Source of the DNA: Moraxellaceae bacterium
GTDB taxonomy: Bacteria; Pseudomonadota; Gammaproteobacteria; Pseudomonadales; Moraxellaceae
Length of the DNA stretch: 64,000 nucleotides
Assembly (NCBI GenBank): GCA_029267635.1
Contig: JAJUIK010000004.1
Location: forward strand, 1-64,000
Direction: 5' to 3'
Shown here: piece by piece, positions 17,026 through 27,118 of the stretch
Layout of the letters: the number at the start of each line of letters is the position of its first letter
How positions within the stretch are numbered: position 1 is the first letter of the stretch
Position numbers and translations under genes: made by a program
Notes under the pieces: generated by a model
Seen by the model: the letters and a program-made list of their open reading frames with translations, nothing else
Told to the model about the DNA's origin: nothing
The model's database searches: none

Positions 17026-17925
17026 ATGGAATTACGACATTTACGCTATTTTGTCGCGGTGGCTGAAACACTGAACTTTACCCGAGCGGCACAGAAAATG
17101 TATACGGTGCAGCCTTCTTTGAGTCAGCAAATCAAGGACTTGGAGCATGAAGTGGGGGTGCAGCTGCTGCTGCGTTCCAACCGCAAGGTTGAATTGACTG
17201 AAGCAGGTGAAGCCTTTTTAAAAGAAGCGCTGCTGAGCTTGGAGCATGCAGAAAAAGCCGTTCAGGCCGCACGTCAGGTGGAAAGCCAGCAGAAAGAGCA
17301 ATTGCATATCGGCTTTGTACCGGTTGCTGAGATGAAGATTTTCCCCTACATCATGCCAAATATCCGTGCGCATTTTCCGGAGCTAAAAATCGATTTTCAT
17401 AGCCTGACCGATGCTGAGCAGTTACAGGCGCTGAAGCGGGGTGAAATTGATATTGCCTTCACCCGCTATGTGGATGATTGCGATGAGCTGGAACACGTGC
17501 TGATTTTCCGTGAACCTTTAACCCTGATTATGCCGAAGGACTCGCCATTTGCAGCCCAACGTCATGTCAGTATCAAGAGTTTTAATCAGCAGGATTTTGT
17601 GATCAGTGATGAGAAGTCATCACCACAATTGTACAAGGTCATTCAGGCGTTTCTTCAACAGGAAAAAATCAAGGTGAATGTGGTACAGCATTCCACCAAC
17701 ATTTTATTAAATGTCAATCTGGTGGGGATGGGGGTTGGATGGAGCCTGGTGCCTGCCTACGTGATTCCTTTGCTCGGTGATAAAATCGTGGTGAAAAATA
17801 CTATTGAACCGTTACCAATGATTGGTCTGTACGCCAGTTATCGTGCTGGAAAAAAACATAAAGCGATTGAGCTGATTCTGAAAATCTTGAAAGAACAGTT
17901 TCATGTCGACTTTTTTGCCTCCTGA
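17026..17925 (+). CDS. LysR family regulator (CatM/BenM-like)
   Basis: A 299-residue LysR-type regulator with the N-terminal winged helix (MELRHLRYFVAVAE through QQIKDLEHEVG, about residues 1-45) and a two-lobed effector domain from about residue 90. The N-terminal sequence is close to the CatM/BenM subgroup that controls aromatic catabolism in Acinetobacter. A clear ribosome site (GGGAGTGGGAG) precedes the ATG. It is the third gene of the TetR-MFS-LysR run and converges on the MhpA-like hydroxylase, which may be one of its targets; that link is only positional. Confidence 0.9.
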   Translation: MELRHLRYFVAVAETLNFTRAAQKMYTVQPSLSQQIKDLEHEVGVQLLLRSNRKVELTEAGEAFLKEALLSLEHAEKAVQAARQVESQQKEQLHIGFVPVAEMKIFPYIMPNIRAHFPELKIDFHSLTDAEQLQALKRGEIDIAFTRYVDDCDELEHVLIFREPLTLIMPKDSPFAAQRHVSIKSFNQQDFVISDEKSSPQLYKVIQAFLQQEKIKVNVVQHSTNILLNVNLVGMGVGWSLVPAYVIPLLGDKIVVKNTIEPLPMIGLYASYRAGKKHKAIELILKILKEQFHVDFFAS

Positions 17926-17944
17926 TGAGAACGCACTGACTAGA

Positions 17945-17960
17945 CCCCACACATGTGGGG
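17945..17960 (+). terminator. Intrinsic terminator after the LysR gene
   Basis: CCCCAC/GTGGGG stem with a 4-base loop followed by GTTTATTTTT, just after the LysR stop codon. Confidence 0.75.
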
Positions 17961-17983
17961 GTTTATTTTTGACGGCCAATAAA

Positions 17984-18005
17984 AAACCACTCCGTAGAGT
18001 GGTTT
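17984..18005 (-). terminator. Intrinsic terminator after the hydroxylase gene
   Basis: AAACCACTC / GAGTGGTTT with a 4-base loop. On the minus strand it ends in a T-run just past the stop codon at 18024. Confidence 0.85.
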
Positions 18006-18023
18006 AACGTCGTCAATAGGGAC

Positions 18024-19658
18024 TTATTTAAGATGCAACTTGGCAAACAGTTGCTGGCTGGTGTGATCCAGCGTCTGAGGAATGGCCAGTGCCGCGACAA
18101 AGCGGTCTGGACGGAGAATTACAATCGACTGGTTGGTTTGACCAAACCAGCTGCGGATTTCGGTCCCGATATCGCCAATGGTGATGACACCCTCAATTTT
18201 CTCACGTTGCGTATTGTCTAACTGTACTGCCGGTAGAACCTGGATAAATTTAACACCCAGTTTCTGCCATTTTTGCATGGTGCTTGGGCTGATGCCCCAT
18301 TTTGGATTGACACCCCAGGCGATGACTGCAAAATCATTGCCGATGACTTCATCGAGCAGTACGGTTTCACCAGATTCCAGCTTAACTTGAGGCTGGATAA
18401 ACATCTTGCCGACCGGTGAGTTTTTGTTGGCTGTATCTGCGACCAAGGCACCGTCATGGTATTTAGGCATCGGTTTGAAACGCATTTCGAGTAGATAGCG
18501 TTTAATCGGCTGAATGTAATTTAAGACATAGGAAACGCCGTCACGCACAAAACCTTGCCATTTCTTCGGTGGAGCCAAGACATGACCGGCCATCACGGAA
18601 AGATCAATCATCGCTTTGGCATGATCTTTACGCTCCACCTGATAGGAGTCCAAGAGATCTGGCGTTGCAACACCTTTGACTACTAGGGCGACTTTCCAGG
18701 CTACGTTGAAAGCATCACGCATACCGCTGTTATAGCCTTGACCTTGCCATACCGGCATGATGTGCGCTGCATCACCGGCCAGCAAAATGCGGTCGACACG
18801 GAACTTGTCTGCAATACGTGCATTGTGGGTATAGACACGTTGACGGATCACTTCAATATTATGGGTATTTGGCAAGACCTTGGAGAGTAACTTGCTGATA
18901 TTTTCCGGTTTGCTGAGTTCTTCCTGAGTCTCGCCAGGCATGACCATAAATTCGAAACGGCGGATAGCATGAGGCAATGCAGCAGACACATAAGGACGTA
19001 CCGGGTCACAGCACAGGTAAATGTGTGGGGTTGCTAATGGGTCATTGGCGACGTCAATCACGATCCACTGGTTTGGTGCAGTTTTACCTTCAAAACCAAT
19101 ATTTAAAGTACGACGAATATATGAGTTACCACCATCACAGGCGATCAGATATTTGGCCCGTACCGCTTCTTGCTGCTGGTCTTTATTCTGGAGCTTTAAG
19201 GTGACACCTTCGTGGTCTTGCTGGAATTCACTGACATGACGTGAAAACAGGACCTGTGTTTTTGGATACTGTGCCAGGCCATTCAACAAAACACGGTCAA
19301 CCTGCGGCTGAATAAAGGCATTACGACGTGACCAGCCAAATTCACGGGTCATCGGCTGGATATCCGCAAAACAGCGACCTTTCGGGGTCAGGAAACGCAT
19401 CGCATGGTTTGGTGTAGTATGGGGCAAAACCTGCTCAATCAAACCGAGCGACTGAATGGTACGCAAGGCTTCGTCATCAATCCCGATCGCACGAGGATAG
19501 TCAATCAGGTCATCTAATTGTTCAATGACGGTAACTTCTACACCCTGTTTACTCAGGTAGTTGGCAATGGTTAAACCGACTGGACCTGCACCCAGAATGG
19601 CGACTTCAGTTGTGTAATTAACTTGATTTGAACTCACAGCAAAGATCCCTTTATTCAT
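18024..19658 (-). CDS. FAD-dependent aromatic hydroxylase, MhpA-like
   Basis: A 544-residue class A flavoprotein monooxygenase. The FAD-binding GAGPVG is at 23-28, the DG motif ([11 protein letters not shown]) at about 173-183 and the GD motif ([22 protein letters not shown] region) near 295-316. Length and motifs match MhpA, the 3-(3-hydroxyphenyl)propionate / 3-hydroxycinnamate 2-hydroxylase, which makes the catechol product with NADH and O2. No ring-cleavage dioxygenase, hydrolase or hydratase of the mhp pathway lies nearby, so the product must be handled elsewhere or the substrate is different. ATG start with GGCGGGTG upstream. Confidence 0.82.
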   Translation of the reverse strand: MNKGIFAVSSNQVNYTTEVAILGAGPVGLTIANYLSKQGVEVTVIEQLDDLIDYPRAIGIDDEALRTIQSLGLIEQVLPHTTPNHAMRFLTPKGRCFADIQPMTREFGWSRRNAFIQPQVDRVLLNGLAQYPKTQVLFSRHVSEFQQDHEGVTLKLQNKDQQQEAVRAKYLIACDGGNSYIRRTLNIGFEGKTAPNQWIVIDVANDPLATPHIYLCCDPVRPYVSAALPHAIRRFEFMVMPGETQEELSKPENISKLLSKVLPNTHNIEVIRQRVYTHNARIADKFRVDRILLAGDAAHIMPVWQGQGYNSGMRDAFNVAWKVALVVKGVATPDLLDSYQVERKDHAKAMIDLSVMAGHVLAPPKKWQGFVRDGVSYVLNYIQPIKRYLLEMRFKPMPKYHDGALVADTANKNSPVGKMFIQPQVKLESGETVLLDEVIGNDFAVIAWGVNPKWGISPSTMQKWQKLGVKFIQVLPAVQLDNTQREKIEGVITIGDIGTEIRSWFGQTNQSIVILRPDRFVAALAIPQTLDHTSQQLFAKLHLK

Positions 19659-20057
19659 CTTTCACCCGCCTATTAAGGTTGAAGAGAGGGTCTTAGACAA
19701 GCTATGCCATAGTGGATAACAAGCAAGGGAAAAAACACTTCAGGATAGTTTTATGGATTTAATTATTTGAATATTAATGATTAATTTTTATTTATGTCAT
19801 CATTTGGAGAGATTCTATGATTGTTCATTTCTATCATAGGGATGCTGTGAGATGGGGGGAAGAAAGATGAAACTTCTGAACAGATGATTTTAGAATTTTT
19901 CAGCTGTGTCCTCTGGATTTTCACGTATGATCAACGCTACGGTAATGAAAGGTGATCTGCGAATGTTCATCTCAGGAAGAATACGGCAAAACGCTGTGTT
20001 TTTTGCAACATCAGGTCGAAGCCGTAGAACACCGGTGAACAAAAATAAACTCAACAT
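19659..20057. other. 399-base divergent intergenic region
   Basis: Between the divergent hydroxylase and CobW-type genes. AT-rich next to the hydroxylase, GC-richer towards 20000. It must hold both promoters. I found no clear -35/-10 pair, palindrome, Zur-like site or credible small gene. Confidence 0.5.
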
Positions 20058-21077
20058 GTGGGTATTTTCTTGAAACTTGTCAGTGCAAACAACGCCATTC
20101 CAACACATATTATCTCGGGTTTTTTAGGGGCAGGGAAGACAACTGTACTGCAGCATCTGCTCAGCCAAAAACCAGAGGGTGAAACCTGGGCTATTTTAAT
20201 GAATGAGTTTGGCCAGATCGGGGTGGATCAGCAGCTTTTGCCACAGGATCAAGGCTATGCCGTGAAAGAATTACTGGGCGGTTGCTTGTGTTGTAGCAGT
20301 CAGCTACCGATGCAAATTGCTTTGTCACGCTTGCTGGCTGAAAGTAAACCCACCCGCCTGTTTATCGAGCCGACCGGACTGGGGCATCCTGCACAATTGC
20401 TGGAACAGCTGACCGAACCTCACTGGCAGCAAACCTTGGCCATGCGGGCTTTGGTGACGGTGGTGGATGGATCACGCCTGCATGATCATGATTGGGTCAA
20501 ACACAACCTGTATGCAGATCAGCTGAAAGCCGCGCAAATTGTGGTGGTTTCCCATCAGGATCAAATGACGTTCGCTGATGATCAGGCACTGGATGAATTA
20601 AAACAGGAATATCAAGCTTATGCTCAGCGCTGGCTGAGCAGTGCACATGGCCAGCTGGATTTAGCTGAGATCGATCTGCCGTATGTTGGAACGCAGCGCA
20701 AGGTGCAACCTCTGTTAAAATTGCAACGAGCGAGTTCAAATACGGCAGAGCAAAAGGTCGAAATCAAGCAACTGCCTTATCACTACGTGGAGACTGCACA
20801 AGGCTATAGTGTGGCGGGCTGGAAACTGCCGAAAAGCTGGCAATTTGATTTTTTCCCCTTACTCGATTTGCTCTGTCATCAGAAAGACTGGCTGCGCATC
20901 AAGGCGATCTTCAATACCAACCAGGGTTGGATGTACTTCAATTTCAATCCGGCCCAGTTTAATTACAAGTCCGGCGATGAAGGAATTGATAACCGTATCG
21001 AGGTGATCGTGCCGGATGAGCGTGACTGGCAGAGCTTCGAGCAGCAACTGCTCGCCTTGCAGTTAAATGTCAAGTGA
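20058..21077 (+). CDS. CobW/G3E family GTP-dependent metallochaperone
   Basis: A 339-residue COG0523 protein. Walker A GFLGAGKTT is at 21-29, the metal-binding GGCLCC (CxCC) at 74-79, the switch region contains EPTGLGHPAQLL, and a C-terminal CobW_C domain follows after about residue 230. Family members use GTP to deliver zinc or other metals to client proteins; the Zn role is known for some members only. The start is uncertain: the frame opens with GTG at 20058, and a TTG at 20070 would also fit. There is no histidine-rich C-tail and no obvious Zur box, so the metal cannot be assigned. Starts a co-directional run with yaeQ. Confidence 0.88.
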   Translation: MGIFLKLVSANNAIPTHIISGFLGAGKTTVLQHLLSQKPEGETWAILMNEFGQIGVDQQLLPQDQGYAVKELLGGCLCCSSQLPMQIALSRLLAESKPTRLFIEPTGLGHPAQLLEQLTEPHWQQTLAMRALVTVVDGSRLHDHDWVKHNLYADQLKAAQIVVVSHQDQMTFADDQALDELKQEYQAYAQRWLSSAHGQLDLAEIDLPYVGTQRKVQPLLKLQRASSNTAEQKVEIKQLPYHYVETAQGYSVAGWKLPKSWQFDFFPLLDLLCHQKDWLRIKAIFNTNQGWMYFNFNPAQFNYKSGDEGIDNRIEVIVPDERDWQSFEQQLLALQLNVK

Positions 21078-21186
21078 TTTGAACCGACAAGCTTTTGCGG
21101 CAGTAAACATGCGGAATTGCTGCTGCGTTCTGATCGGGCTTTTGTTATGCTGAGCGCCATTTTCAATGCTGAGGTAAACATCTGTC

Positions 21187-21717
21187 ATGGCGCTCAAAGC
21201 AACCATTTATAAAGCGGATCTAAACATTGCCGATATGGATCAGCATATTTATGCGGACTATCAACTGACCCTGGCATTACACCCTTCGGAGACCATCGAA
21301 CGTTTGATGGTGAGAATCCTGGCTTATGCTCGTTTTGCCGATGAACGTCTGGAATTTACCAAAGATTTGTTTGAAACTGATGAGCCGGCGTTGTGGCAAA
21401 AAGACCTGACCGGCCAGCTGGAAAAATGGGTTGAAGTCGGTTGCCCTGCTGAAGATAAAGTGAAAAAAGCTAGTAGCCGTTGCCAGCAAGTGGCAGTGGT
21501 CGCTTATGGCAGTCAAGTGGATGACTGGTGGAAAAAAAGCAGTAAGCTGAAAACGCTGAATAATTTGAGTGTCTGGGCGTTGAGTGAGAAGACCACTCAG
21601 GCTTTAACCGATCTCTGTGAACGTACCATGCAATTACAGTTGAATGTATTGGATGGCGAATGGACTTTACTGAGTGATCAGGGACAAGTTGAAATTGAGT
21701 GGACTCAACTCAAGTAA
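21187..21717 (+). CDS. yaeQ: YaeQ family protein
   Basis: A 176-residue protein of the YaeQ family, recognised from its start MALKATIYKADLNIADMDQ, the central LMVRILAYARFADERLEFT and the WWKKSSKL.TLNNLSVW stretch. The family has a PD-(D/E)xK nuclease-like fold, and E. coli YaeQ was first noted as suppressing RfaH loss; its molecular job is not established. The ATG follows GAGGTAAACATCTGTC. It lies 109 bases after the CobW-type gene on the same strand; cotranscription is possible but no terminator or promoter is obvious. Confidence 0.88.
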   Translation: MALKATIYKADLNIADMDQHIYADYQLTLALHPSETIERLMVRILAYARFADERLEFTKDLFETDEPALWQKDLTGQLEKWVEVGCPAEDKVKKASSRCQQVAVVAYGSQVDDWWKKSSKLKTLNNLSVWALSEKTTQALTDLCERTMQLQLNVLDGEWTLLSDQGQVEIEWTQLK

Positions 21718-21836
21718 AATTCCTGTTCATCGTGCACTGATAAGTTAGCAGCTATAAGTGCAAAAAACCAACTTGCAACAACTGCTTAGCAGGCATATAA
21801 AAGAATCAGGATTGGATTGCAAGGGAGAAAATATCA

Positions 21837-22460
21837 GTGAATGCCGATGTCTATCATTTGTTGATTGCCTTGCTGATTGGGGCCATTATTGGAGCGGAAC
21901 GCGAATATCGCAACAAGTCGGCTGGCTTGCGCACCATGATCATGGTCAGTCTGGCTTCCTGTCTGTTTACCATCATGTCGATTAAAATTGGCATGGCCAA
22001 TCCCGACCGGATCGCGGCGAATATTCTGACAGGTCTGGGTTTTATTGGTGCCGGGGTGATTTTTAAAGAAGAAAATCATATTTCCGGTATTACCACGGCC
22101 ACCACCATCTGGATGGTTGCTGCATTGGGCATTACCGCTGGTGCCGGTTATGTTGCTTTAAGCCTGTTTGGGACCTTAATCGTGCTGATTATTCTGGTGC
22201 TGATGATTTATATTCAGGACTGGATTGCCGATTTAAACATGCAGCGCGATTACAAGATCGTCTGTGATTATCAGCAGGAAACCTTGCATCACTATGAAGC
22301 GGTATTTAAACAGTTCCATATGCGGATTGAACGGGGCGTGCAGCATAAAACCGAAACGACCATTACCGGACACTGGTTTTTACAAGGGCGAGCGAGTAAT
22401 CATAAGAAACTCATCGAGTTCTTGTTGAATGATCCAGATATAAGAGAATTGATGTACTAG
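21837..22460 (+). CDS. MgtC/SapB family membrane protein
   Basis: A 207-residue protein. Residues 1-125 hold four to five membrane helices with MgtC signatures (IGAIIGAEREYRNKSAGLRT near 15-35; GLGFIGAGVIFK and the TTATTIWMVAALG stretch). A soluble C-terminal part of about 75 residues, probably ACT-like, follows. MgtC proteins affect growth at low magnesium and the proton-motive force by inhibiting ATP synthase in Salmonella; the role in Acinetobacter is not known. The start is GTG at 21837 with the strong ribosome site AAGGGAG eight bases upstream. Confidence 0.88.
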   Translation: MNADVYHLLIALLIGAIIGAEREYRNKSAGLRTMIMVSLASCLFTIMSIKIGMANPDRIAANILTGLGFIGAGVIFKEENHISGITTATTIWMVAALGITAGAGYVALSLFGTLIVLIILVLMIYIQDWIADLNMQRDYKIVCDYQQETLHHYEAVFKQFHMRIERGVQHKTETTITGHWFLQGRASNHKKLIEFLLNDPDIRELMY

Positions 22461-22587
22461 GCTGAGTTGAGGTGGTTTAATTTTACAAGCCAACCTTGAT
22501 GGCCAAATGATTATCTTCATAGATTGAAATTTTTACGGGGTGAAGTTGAACAGCTTTACCCATCACACAGAAAAACAGGATCATGTC

Positions 22588-22929
22588 ATGTCGAATGAAT
22601 TACAGATTATTGATTTAAAAGTAGGCGAAGGCAAAGAAGCGGTCAAAGGTGCGCTGATTACCACGCATTATACCGGCTGGCTGGAAGATGGCACCAAGTT
22701 CGACTCTTCCATTGATCGCGGTAATTATTTTGAATGTGTGATTGGTACTGGCCGCGTGATTAAAGGCTGGGACCAGGGCATTATGGGGATGAAGGTCGGC
22801 GGTAAACGTAAATTGATCGTACCGTCCCATTTGGCATATGGTGAGCGCAAGATGGGCAATATCATTCCGGCCAATTCCAATCTGATTTTTGAAATTGAAT
22901 TGTTTGATGTCAAAACTCGTGATGAATAA
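22588..22929 (+). CDS. FKBP-type peptidyl-prolyl isomerase
   Basis: A 113-residue single FKBP domain: GxxAxxG-type start region, HYTGWLEDGTKFDSS, a central VIKGWDQGIMGMKVGGKRKL and the AYG..KMG.IIPANSNLIFEIEL C-terminus. All the usual active-site positions (Tyr, Asp, Trp, Tyr, Phe) are present. It has no signal peptide, so it acts in the cytoplasm on prolyl bonds. I chose the ATG at 22588 (ACAGGA ribosome site) over an upstream one at 22540 because the family starts there. It is convergent with metH and shares the terminator at 22953-22982. Confidence 0.92.
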   Translation: MSNELQIIDLKVGEGKEAVKGALITTHYTGWLEDGTKFDSSIDRGNYFECVIGTGRVIKGWDQGIMGMKVGGKRKLIVPSHLAYGERKMGNIIPANSNLIFEIELFDVKTRDE

Positions 22930-22952
22930 GCCTTGAATCGTTGTCTGGCATA

Positions 22953-22982
22953 AAAAAATCCCCTCATTTGAGGGGATTTTTT
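22953..22982. terminator. Bidirectional terminator between FKBP gene and metH
   Basis: A 13-base-pair stem with A-run and T-run flanks around CCCCTC/GAGGGG and a 4-base loop, between converging stop codons. Confidence 0.9.
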
Positions 22983-22990
22983 ATGATGGC

Positions 22991-25900
22991 TTAAGCATCA
23001 ATCGAATCATCGAGATTTGGTGCTAACCAGCGTTTGGCTTCATCCAGAGTCCAGCCTTTACGGTTGGCATAGTCCTCAAGCTGGTCTTGTGAGATTTTAC
23101 CGACATTGAAGTACTGGGATTCTGGGTGGGCATAATAGAAACCGCTGACACTTGAAGGTGGCCACATTGCAAAACTTGAAGTGAGCTGTGTGCCGATCTT
23201 GTCGGTTGAACCTAACCAGTCAAATAACACTGCTTTTTCCGAGTGCTCTGGGCAAGCCGGATAGCCCGGGGCAGGGCGGATACCGACGTATTTTTCCTTG
23301 ATCAACTCTTCATTGGACAGTTGTTCATCCGGTTGATAACCCCAGAACTCTTTACGGATGCGTTCATGCAAATGTTCGGCAAAGGCTTCAGCAAAACGGT
23401 CCCCGAGTGATTGCACCAGAATGGCAGAATAGTCATCACCTTTGGCTTTGAATTCATGTGCCATTTCTTCCGCGCCAAAGATCGACACCGTAAAGCCACC
23501 GAGATAATCCTGCTGATCAGCAGTTTCAGGGGCAATAAAGTCCGCTAAAGACAAGTTCGGCTTACCGGTGACTTTATCGGATTGCTGACGCAAATGTTCA
23601 AAATGATGGGTGGCTTGTCCCGCTTCATCATAGACGGTTACGGTATCCGCAGCGGTACGTTTGGCCGGGTAGATGCCAAAGACGGCACGTGCATCGAAAC
23701 GTTTATTTTCGATGATGTCTTTTAGCATCGCTTGGGCTTGATTGTACAAATCCGTCGCTGCTTCACCGACAATCTCATCCTGCAGGATTTGCGGGAATTT
23801 ACCCGCCAGACTCCAGGAAATAAAGAATGGCGTCCAGTCAAAATATTTCACCAGTGTCTCAAGAGGATACTGGGTGATCACCTGCGTCCCAATCAATTTT
23901 GGTTGCGCCAGTTCACCTTGGGTCCAGTCAATTTTCAGACCATTTTCAATCGATTCAGCATAAGACAGTTTGGCTGCTTTTGGTTGCTTGTTGGCAATCC
24001 GTTCACGGACCTTGGCATATTCGGCACGATGTTGAGCCACGAAATCGGCTTTCATGTCTTTCGACAACAAGCTGGTTGCGACACCCACGGCACGTGAGGC
24101 ATCTGCCACATAAATCACGGCATCATTTTGATATTGTGGATCAATTTTAACAGCGGTATGTGCTTTAGACGTGGTCGCACCACCAATCAGCAATGGAATC
24201 TTAAAGCCTTTACGCTGCATTTCTTTGGCAACAAAGACCATTTCATCGAGCGATGGGGTAATCAAACCGGACAGACCGATAATATCAACCTTCTCGTCAA
24301 TCGCAGTTTGCAGAATTTTCTCGGCAGGGACCATCACGCCGAGGTCAACAATGTCGTAGCCATTACAGCCGAGGACCACGCCAACAATGTTTTTCCCAAT
24401 GTCGTGTACGTCACCTTTCACCGTGGCCATCAGCACTTTACCTTTGGTCTCACCGGCAGTTTTTTCCGCTTCGATGTACGGGTTGAGCCAAGCCACCGCC
24501 TGTTTCATGACACGGGCAGATTTCACTACCTGTGGCAGGAACATCTTACCGGCACCAAACAGGTCGCCGACCACGTTCATACCATCCATCAATGGACCTT
24601 CAATGACATCGAGTGGGCGTTTGGCTTTGAGACGTGCCTCTTCGGTATCTTCATCAATAAACGTGGTAATCCCTTTCACTAACGCATATTCCAGACGTTT
24701 TTCGACGGACTGGTTACGCCATTCGAGGTTTTCAACGGCTTTTTGTGCACCGGCCTGACCACGGTATTGTTCTGCCACTTCCAGCAGTTTTTCTGTCGCG
24801 TCCTGACCGCTTTCACCCTGATTGCGGTTCAGAATGACATCTTCAACCGCATCTTTCAGTTCTTGTGGAATGTCATCGTAAATCGCCATCTGTCCGGCGT
24901 TGACAATCCCCATGGTCATGCCTTGTTTGATGGCATGGTACAGGAACACCGAGTGAATGGCTTCACGTACCGGCTCATTACCACGGAACGAGAACGAGAC
25001 GTTGGATACACCCCCGGAAATCATAGCATTCGGCAGGTTTTGCTTGATCCAGCCGGTCGCTTCGATGAAGTCCACGGCGTAGTTGTTGTGTTCTTCAATA
25101 CCGGTCGCGACGGCAAATACGTTCGGGTCAAAGATGATGTCTTCCGATGGAAAACCGACTTCGTTGACCAATACATCATAAGAACGTTTACAGATTTCAC
25201 GTTTGCGTTCAGCGGTATCGGCCTGACCCTTTTCATCAAAGGCCATCACGATAATTGCTGCACCATACTGGCGGCACAGGCGTGCTTTTTCGACAAACTC
25301 GTTATAACCTTCTTTCAGAGAAATCGAGTTGACGACCGGTTTACCCTGGACGCATTTCAGGCCAGCTTCAATGATTTCCCATTTAGAGGAGTCAATCATG
25401 ATTGGTACACGAGAAATGTCTGGCTCAGACGCGACCAGATTCAGGAAATGCACCATCGCATGTTGCGAATCGAGCATGCCTTCATCCATGTTGATGTCGA
25501 TAATCTGTGCACCGCTTTCTACCTGTTGACGTGCAACATCCAAGGCTTCGGCAAAGTTTTCTTCACGGATCAGACGCAGGAATTTTTTTGAACCGGTGAC
25601 ATTGGTTCGTTCACCAACGTTCACAAACAGCGAGTCGTCAAAAATGTTAAACGGTTCTAAACCACTGAGACGACAAGCTGGTTTAATGTCTGGAATTTGG
25701 CGAGGTGCAATGTCTTTTACAGCATTGTAGATCGCACGAATGTGATCTGGTGTGGTACCACAACAACCACCCGTGATGTTGATCAGACCGCTTTCGGCAA
25801 ATTCTTTCAGGAAGGCCGCGGTTTGTTCTGGTGTTTCATCATAGCCACCAAAGGCATTTGGCAAGCCAGCGTTTGGATGGGCAGAAACAAACACATCAGC

Positions 25901-26683
25901 GACATCGGCAACAGTTTTGACGTGCGGACGCATCGCATCGGCACCGAGCGCACAGTTAAAGCCGATCGACAAAAGATCACCATGACGTACCGAGTTCCAG
26001 AAGGCTTCCGCGGTTTGACCGGTTAAGGTACGGCCCGAAGCATCGGTAATGGTGCCGGAAATCATCAATGGCAGTTCATAACCGATTTGTTTAAAAACTT
26101 CTTTTACCGCAAAGATTGCGGCTTTACAGTTCAAGGTGTCAAACACGGTTTCGATCAGCAGGATGTCTGCACCACCTTCAATTAATGCATGCGCTGCTTC
26201 GATATAGTTTTCTTTCAGCTCATCAAAGGTGATGTTACGGAAGGCCGGATCGTTGACATTCGGTGAAATGGAGCAGGTGCGTGATGTAGGCCCCAAGACA
26301 CCTGCGACAAAACGCGGTTTGTCCGGCGTCGAGTATTTTTCACAGGCTGCTTTGGCAATGCGTGCTGCTTCACGGTTGATTTCTGGTACCAGGTCTTCCA
26401 TGTGGTAATCGGCCATGGAAACCCGGGTGCCGTTAAAGCTGTTGGTTTCAATGATGTCTGCACCGGCATCCAGATAGGCTTCGTGAATACCTTGAATAAT
26501 TTGCGGTTGGGTCAGAACCAACAGGTCGTTGTTGCCTTTCAGGTCATGCGCCCAGTCGGCAAAACGCTCACCCCGGTAGTCAGCTTCTTCCAGTTGATGG
26601 CGTTGGATCATGGTTCCCATGGCACCATCAATAATCAGGATACGTTTGGTGAGAAGCTCTTTTAGGGTGGCAAGCGTGGACAT
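22991..26683 (-). CDS. metH: Cobalamin-dependent methionine synthase MetH
   Basis: A 1230-residue enzyme transferring methyl from 5-methyltetrahydrofolate to homocysteine via B12. All four modules are present: homocysteine-binding (about 1-330, zinc ligands in GGCCGTTP), pterin-binding (about 345-620, from [11 protein letters not shown]), B12-binding (about 640-880, DVHDIGKN with the cobalt-ligand His) and the SAM-binding reactivation domain (about 900-1230, [15 protein letters not shown]). E. coli MetH is about the same length. The frame extends 19 residues upstream, but [11 protein letters not shown] at 26683 fits the family start. A -10-like TATAGT (26721-26726) would give a leader near 30 bases, too short for a B12 riboswitch. 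Confidence 0.97.
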   Translation of the reverse strand: MSTLATLKELLTKRILIIDGAMGTMIQRHQLEEADYRGERFADWAHDLKGNNDLLVLTQPQIIQGIHEAYLDAGADIIETNSFNGTRVSMADYHMEDLVPEINREAARIAKAACEKYSTPDKPRFVAGVLGPTSRTCSISPNVNDPAFRNITFDELKENYIEAAHALIEGGADILLIETVFDTLNCKAAIFAVKEVFKQIGYELPLMISGTITDASGRTLTGQTAEAFWNSVRHGDLLSIGFNCALGADAMRPHVKTVADVADVFVSAHPNAGLPNAFGGYDETPEQTAAFLKEFAESGLINITGGCCGTTPDHIRAIYNAVKDIAPRQIPDIKPACRLSGLEPFNIFDDSLFVNVGERTNVTGSKKFLRLIREENFAEALDVARQQVESGAQIIDINMDEGMLDSQHAMVHFLNLVASEPDISRVPIMIDSSKWEIIEAGLKCVQGKPVVNSISLKEGYNEFVEKARLCRQYGAAIIVMAFDEKGQADTAERKREICKRSYDVLVNEVGFPSEDIIFDPNVFAVATGIEEHNNYAVDFIEATGWIKQNLPNAMISGGVSNVSFSFRGNEPVREAIHSVFLYHAIKQGMTMGIVNAGQMAIYDDIPQELKDAVEDVILNRNQGESGQDATEKLLEVAEQYRGQAGAQKAVENLEWRNQSVEKRLEYALVKGITTFIDEDTEEARLKAKRPLDVIEGPLMDGMNVVGDLFGAGKMFLPQVVKSARVMKQAVAWLNPYIEAEKTAGETKGKVLMATVKGDVHDIGKNIVGVVLGCNGYDIVDLGVMVPAEKILQTAIDEKVDIIGLSGLITPSLDEMVFVAKEMQRKGFKIPLLIGGATTSKAHTAVKIDPQYQNDAVIYVADASRAVGVATSLLSKDMKADFVAQHRAEYAKVRERIANKQPKAAKLSYAESIENGLKIDWTQGELAQPKLIGTQVITQYPLETLVKYFDWTPFFISWSLAGKFPQILQDEIVGEAATDLYNQAQAMLKDIIENKRFDARAVFGIYPAKRTAADTVTVYDEAGQATHHFEHLRQQSDKVTGKPNLSLADFIAPETADQQDYLGGFTVSIFGAEEMAHEFKAKGDDYSAILVQSLGDRFAEAFAEHLHERIRKEFWGYQPDEQLSNEELIKEKYVGIRPAPGYPACPEHSEKAVLFDWLGSTDKIGTQLTSSFAMWPPSSVSGFYYAHPESQYFNVGKISQDQLEDYANRKGWTLDEAKRWLAPNLDDSIDA

Positions 26684-27118
26684 AAGGAACCCCAGTGCAG
26701 ATGAGTGTAAAATGGACAATACTATAGCAGGTTTACACACGTTTTTGATGGCTTGTAACGGGGAGGTGGGGGATTGCCCGGCAATTCATAGCTTTCACGT
26801 CGTTTTTTTCATCAAACTGCAATATGTACTTTGCATAATGGCGCCATTATTTTTGCGGTAGTGTTGCATATAGACGAAAAGCAGATCGGGTCTATTCCCT
26901 AGTAAGATGGTGAGGCGGTAATCAGGGCTTGTAAAAACAAAATAACACATTACAAATCCAGTAAATTTCACCTCATCGCTCTATTTTCTCAATGAGAAAG
27001 ACAGTTAAATTTGAAGCAATTGTTAAAAATTAGCTTTATATGGCCTTTTATTGTCATATAATTGTCATAATTTAATTTAACAATAAGGGCATTTTATTGT
27101 CCTTTAAATGCGATCTGC
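26684..27118. other. 435-base divergent region, metH / PiT
   Basis: Holds the metH promoter side, a middle GC-richer stretch near 26755-26800, and the Pho-box-like repeat at 27051-27070 before the phosphate transporter. No cobalamin riboswitch signature is visible. No small gene seen. Confidence 0.55.
27051..27070 (+). promoter_or_regulatory. Pho box upstream of the PiT phosphate transporter
   Basis: TTGTCATATAATTGTCATAA: two direct copies of TTGTCATA spaced 11 bases apart, the architecture bound by PhoB (consensus CTGTCATA repeats). A further TTGTCC element lies downstream near 27095. The site is about 50 bases before the start codon. Direct control by PhoB is inferred. Confidence 0.7.

Noticed and set aside
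19890..20108. A 72-codon minus-strand frame overlapping the start of the CobW-type gene
   Set aside because: It overlaps a certain gene, has mixed Cys/Arg composition and no ribosome site.
24743..25591. A 282-codon open frame on the plus strand inside metH
   Set aside because: It is antisense to a well-conserved part of MetH and has no ribosome site or family likeness; codon bias on the opposite strand explains it.
26684..27118. A cobalamin riboswitch upstream of metH
   Set aside because: No B12-box-like motif was found, and the likely promoter leaves a leader of about 30 bases.
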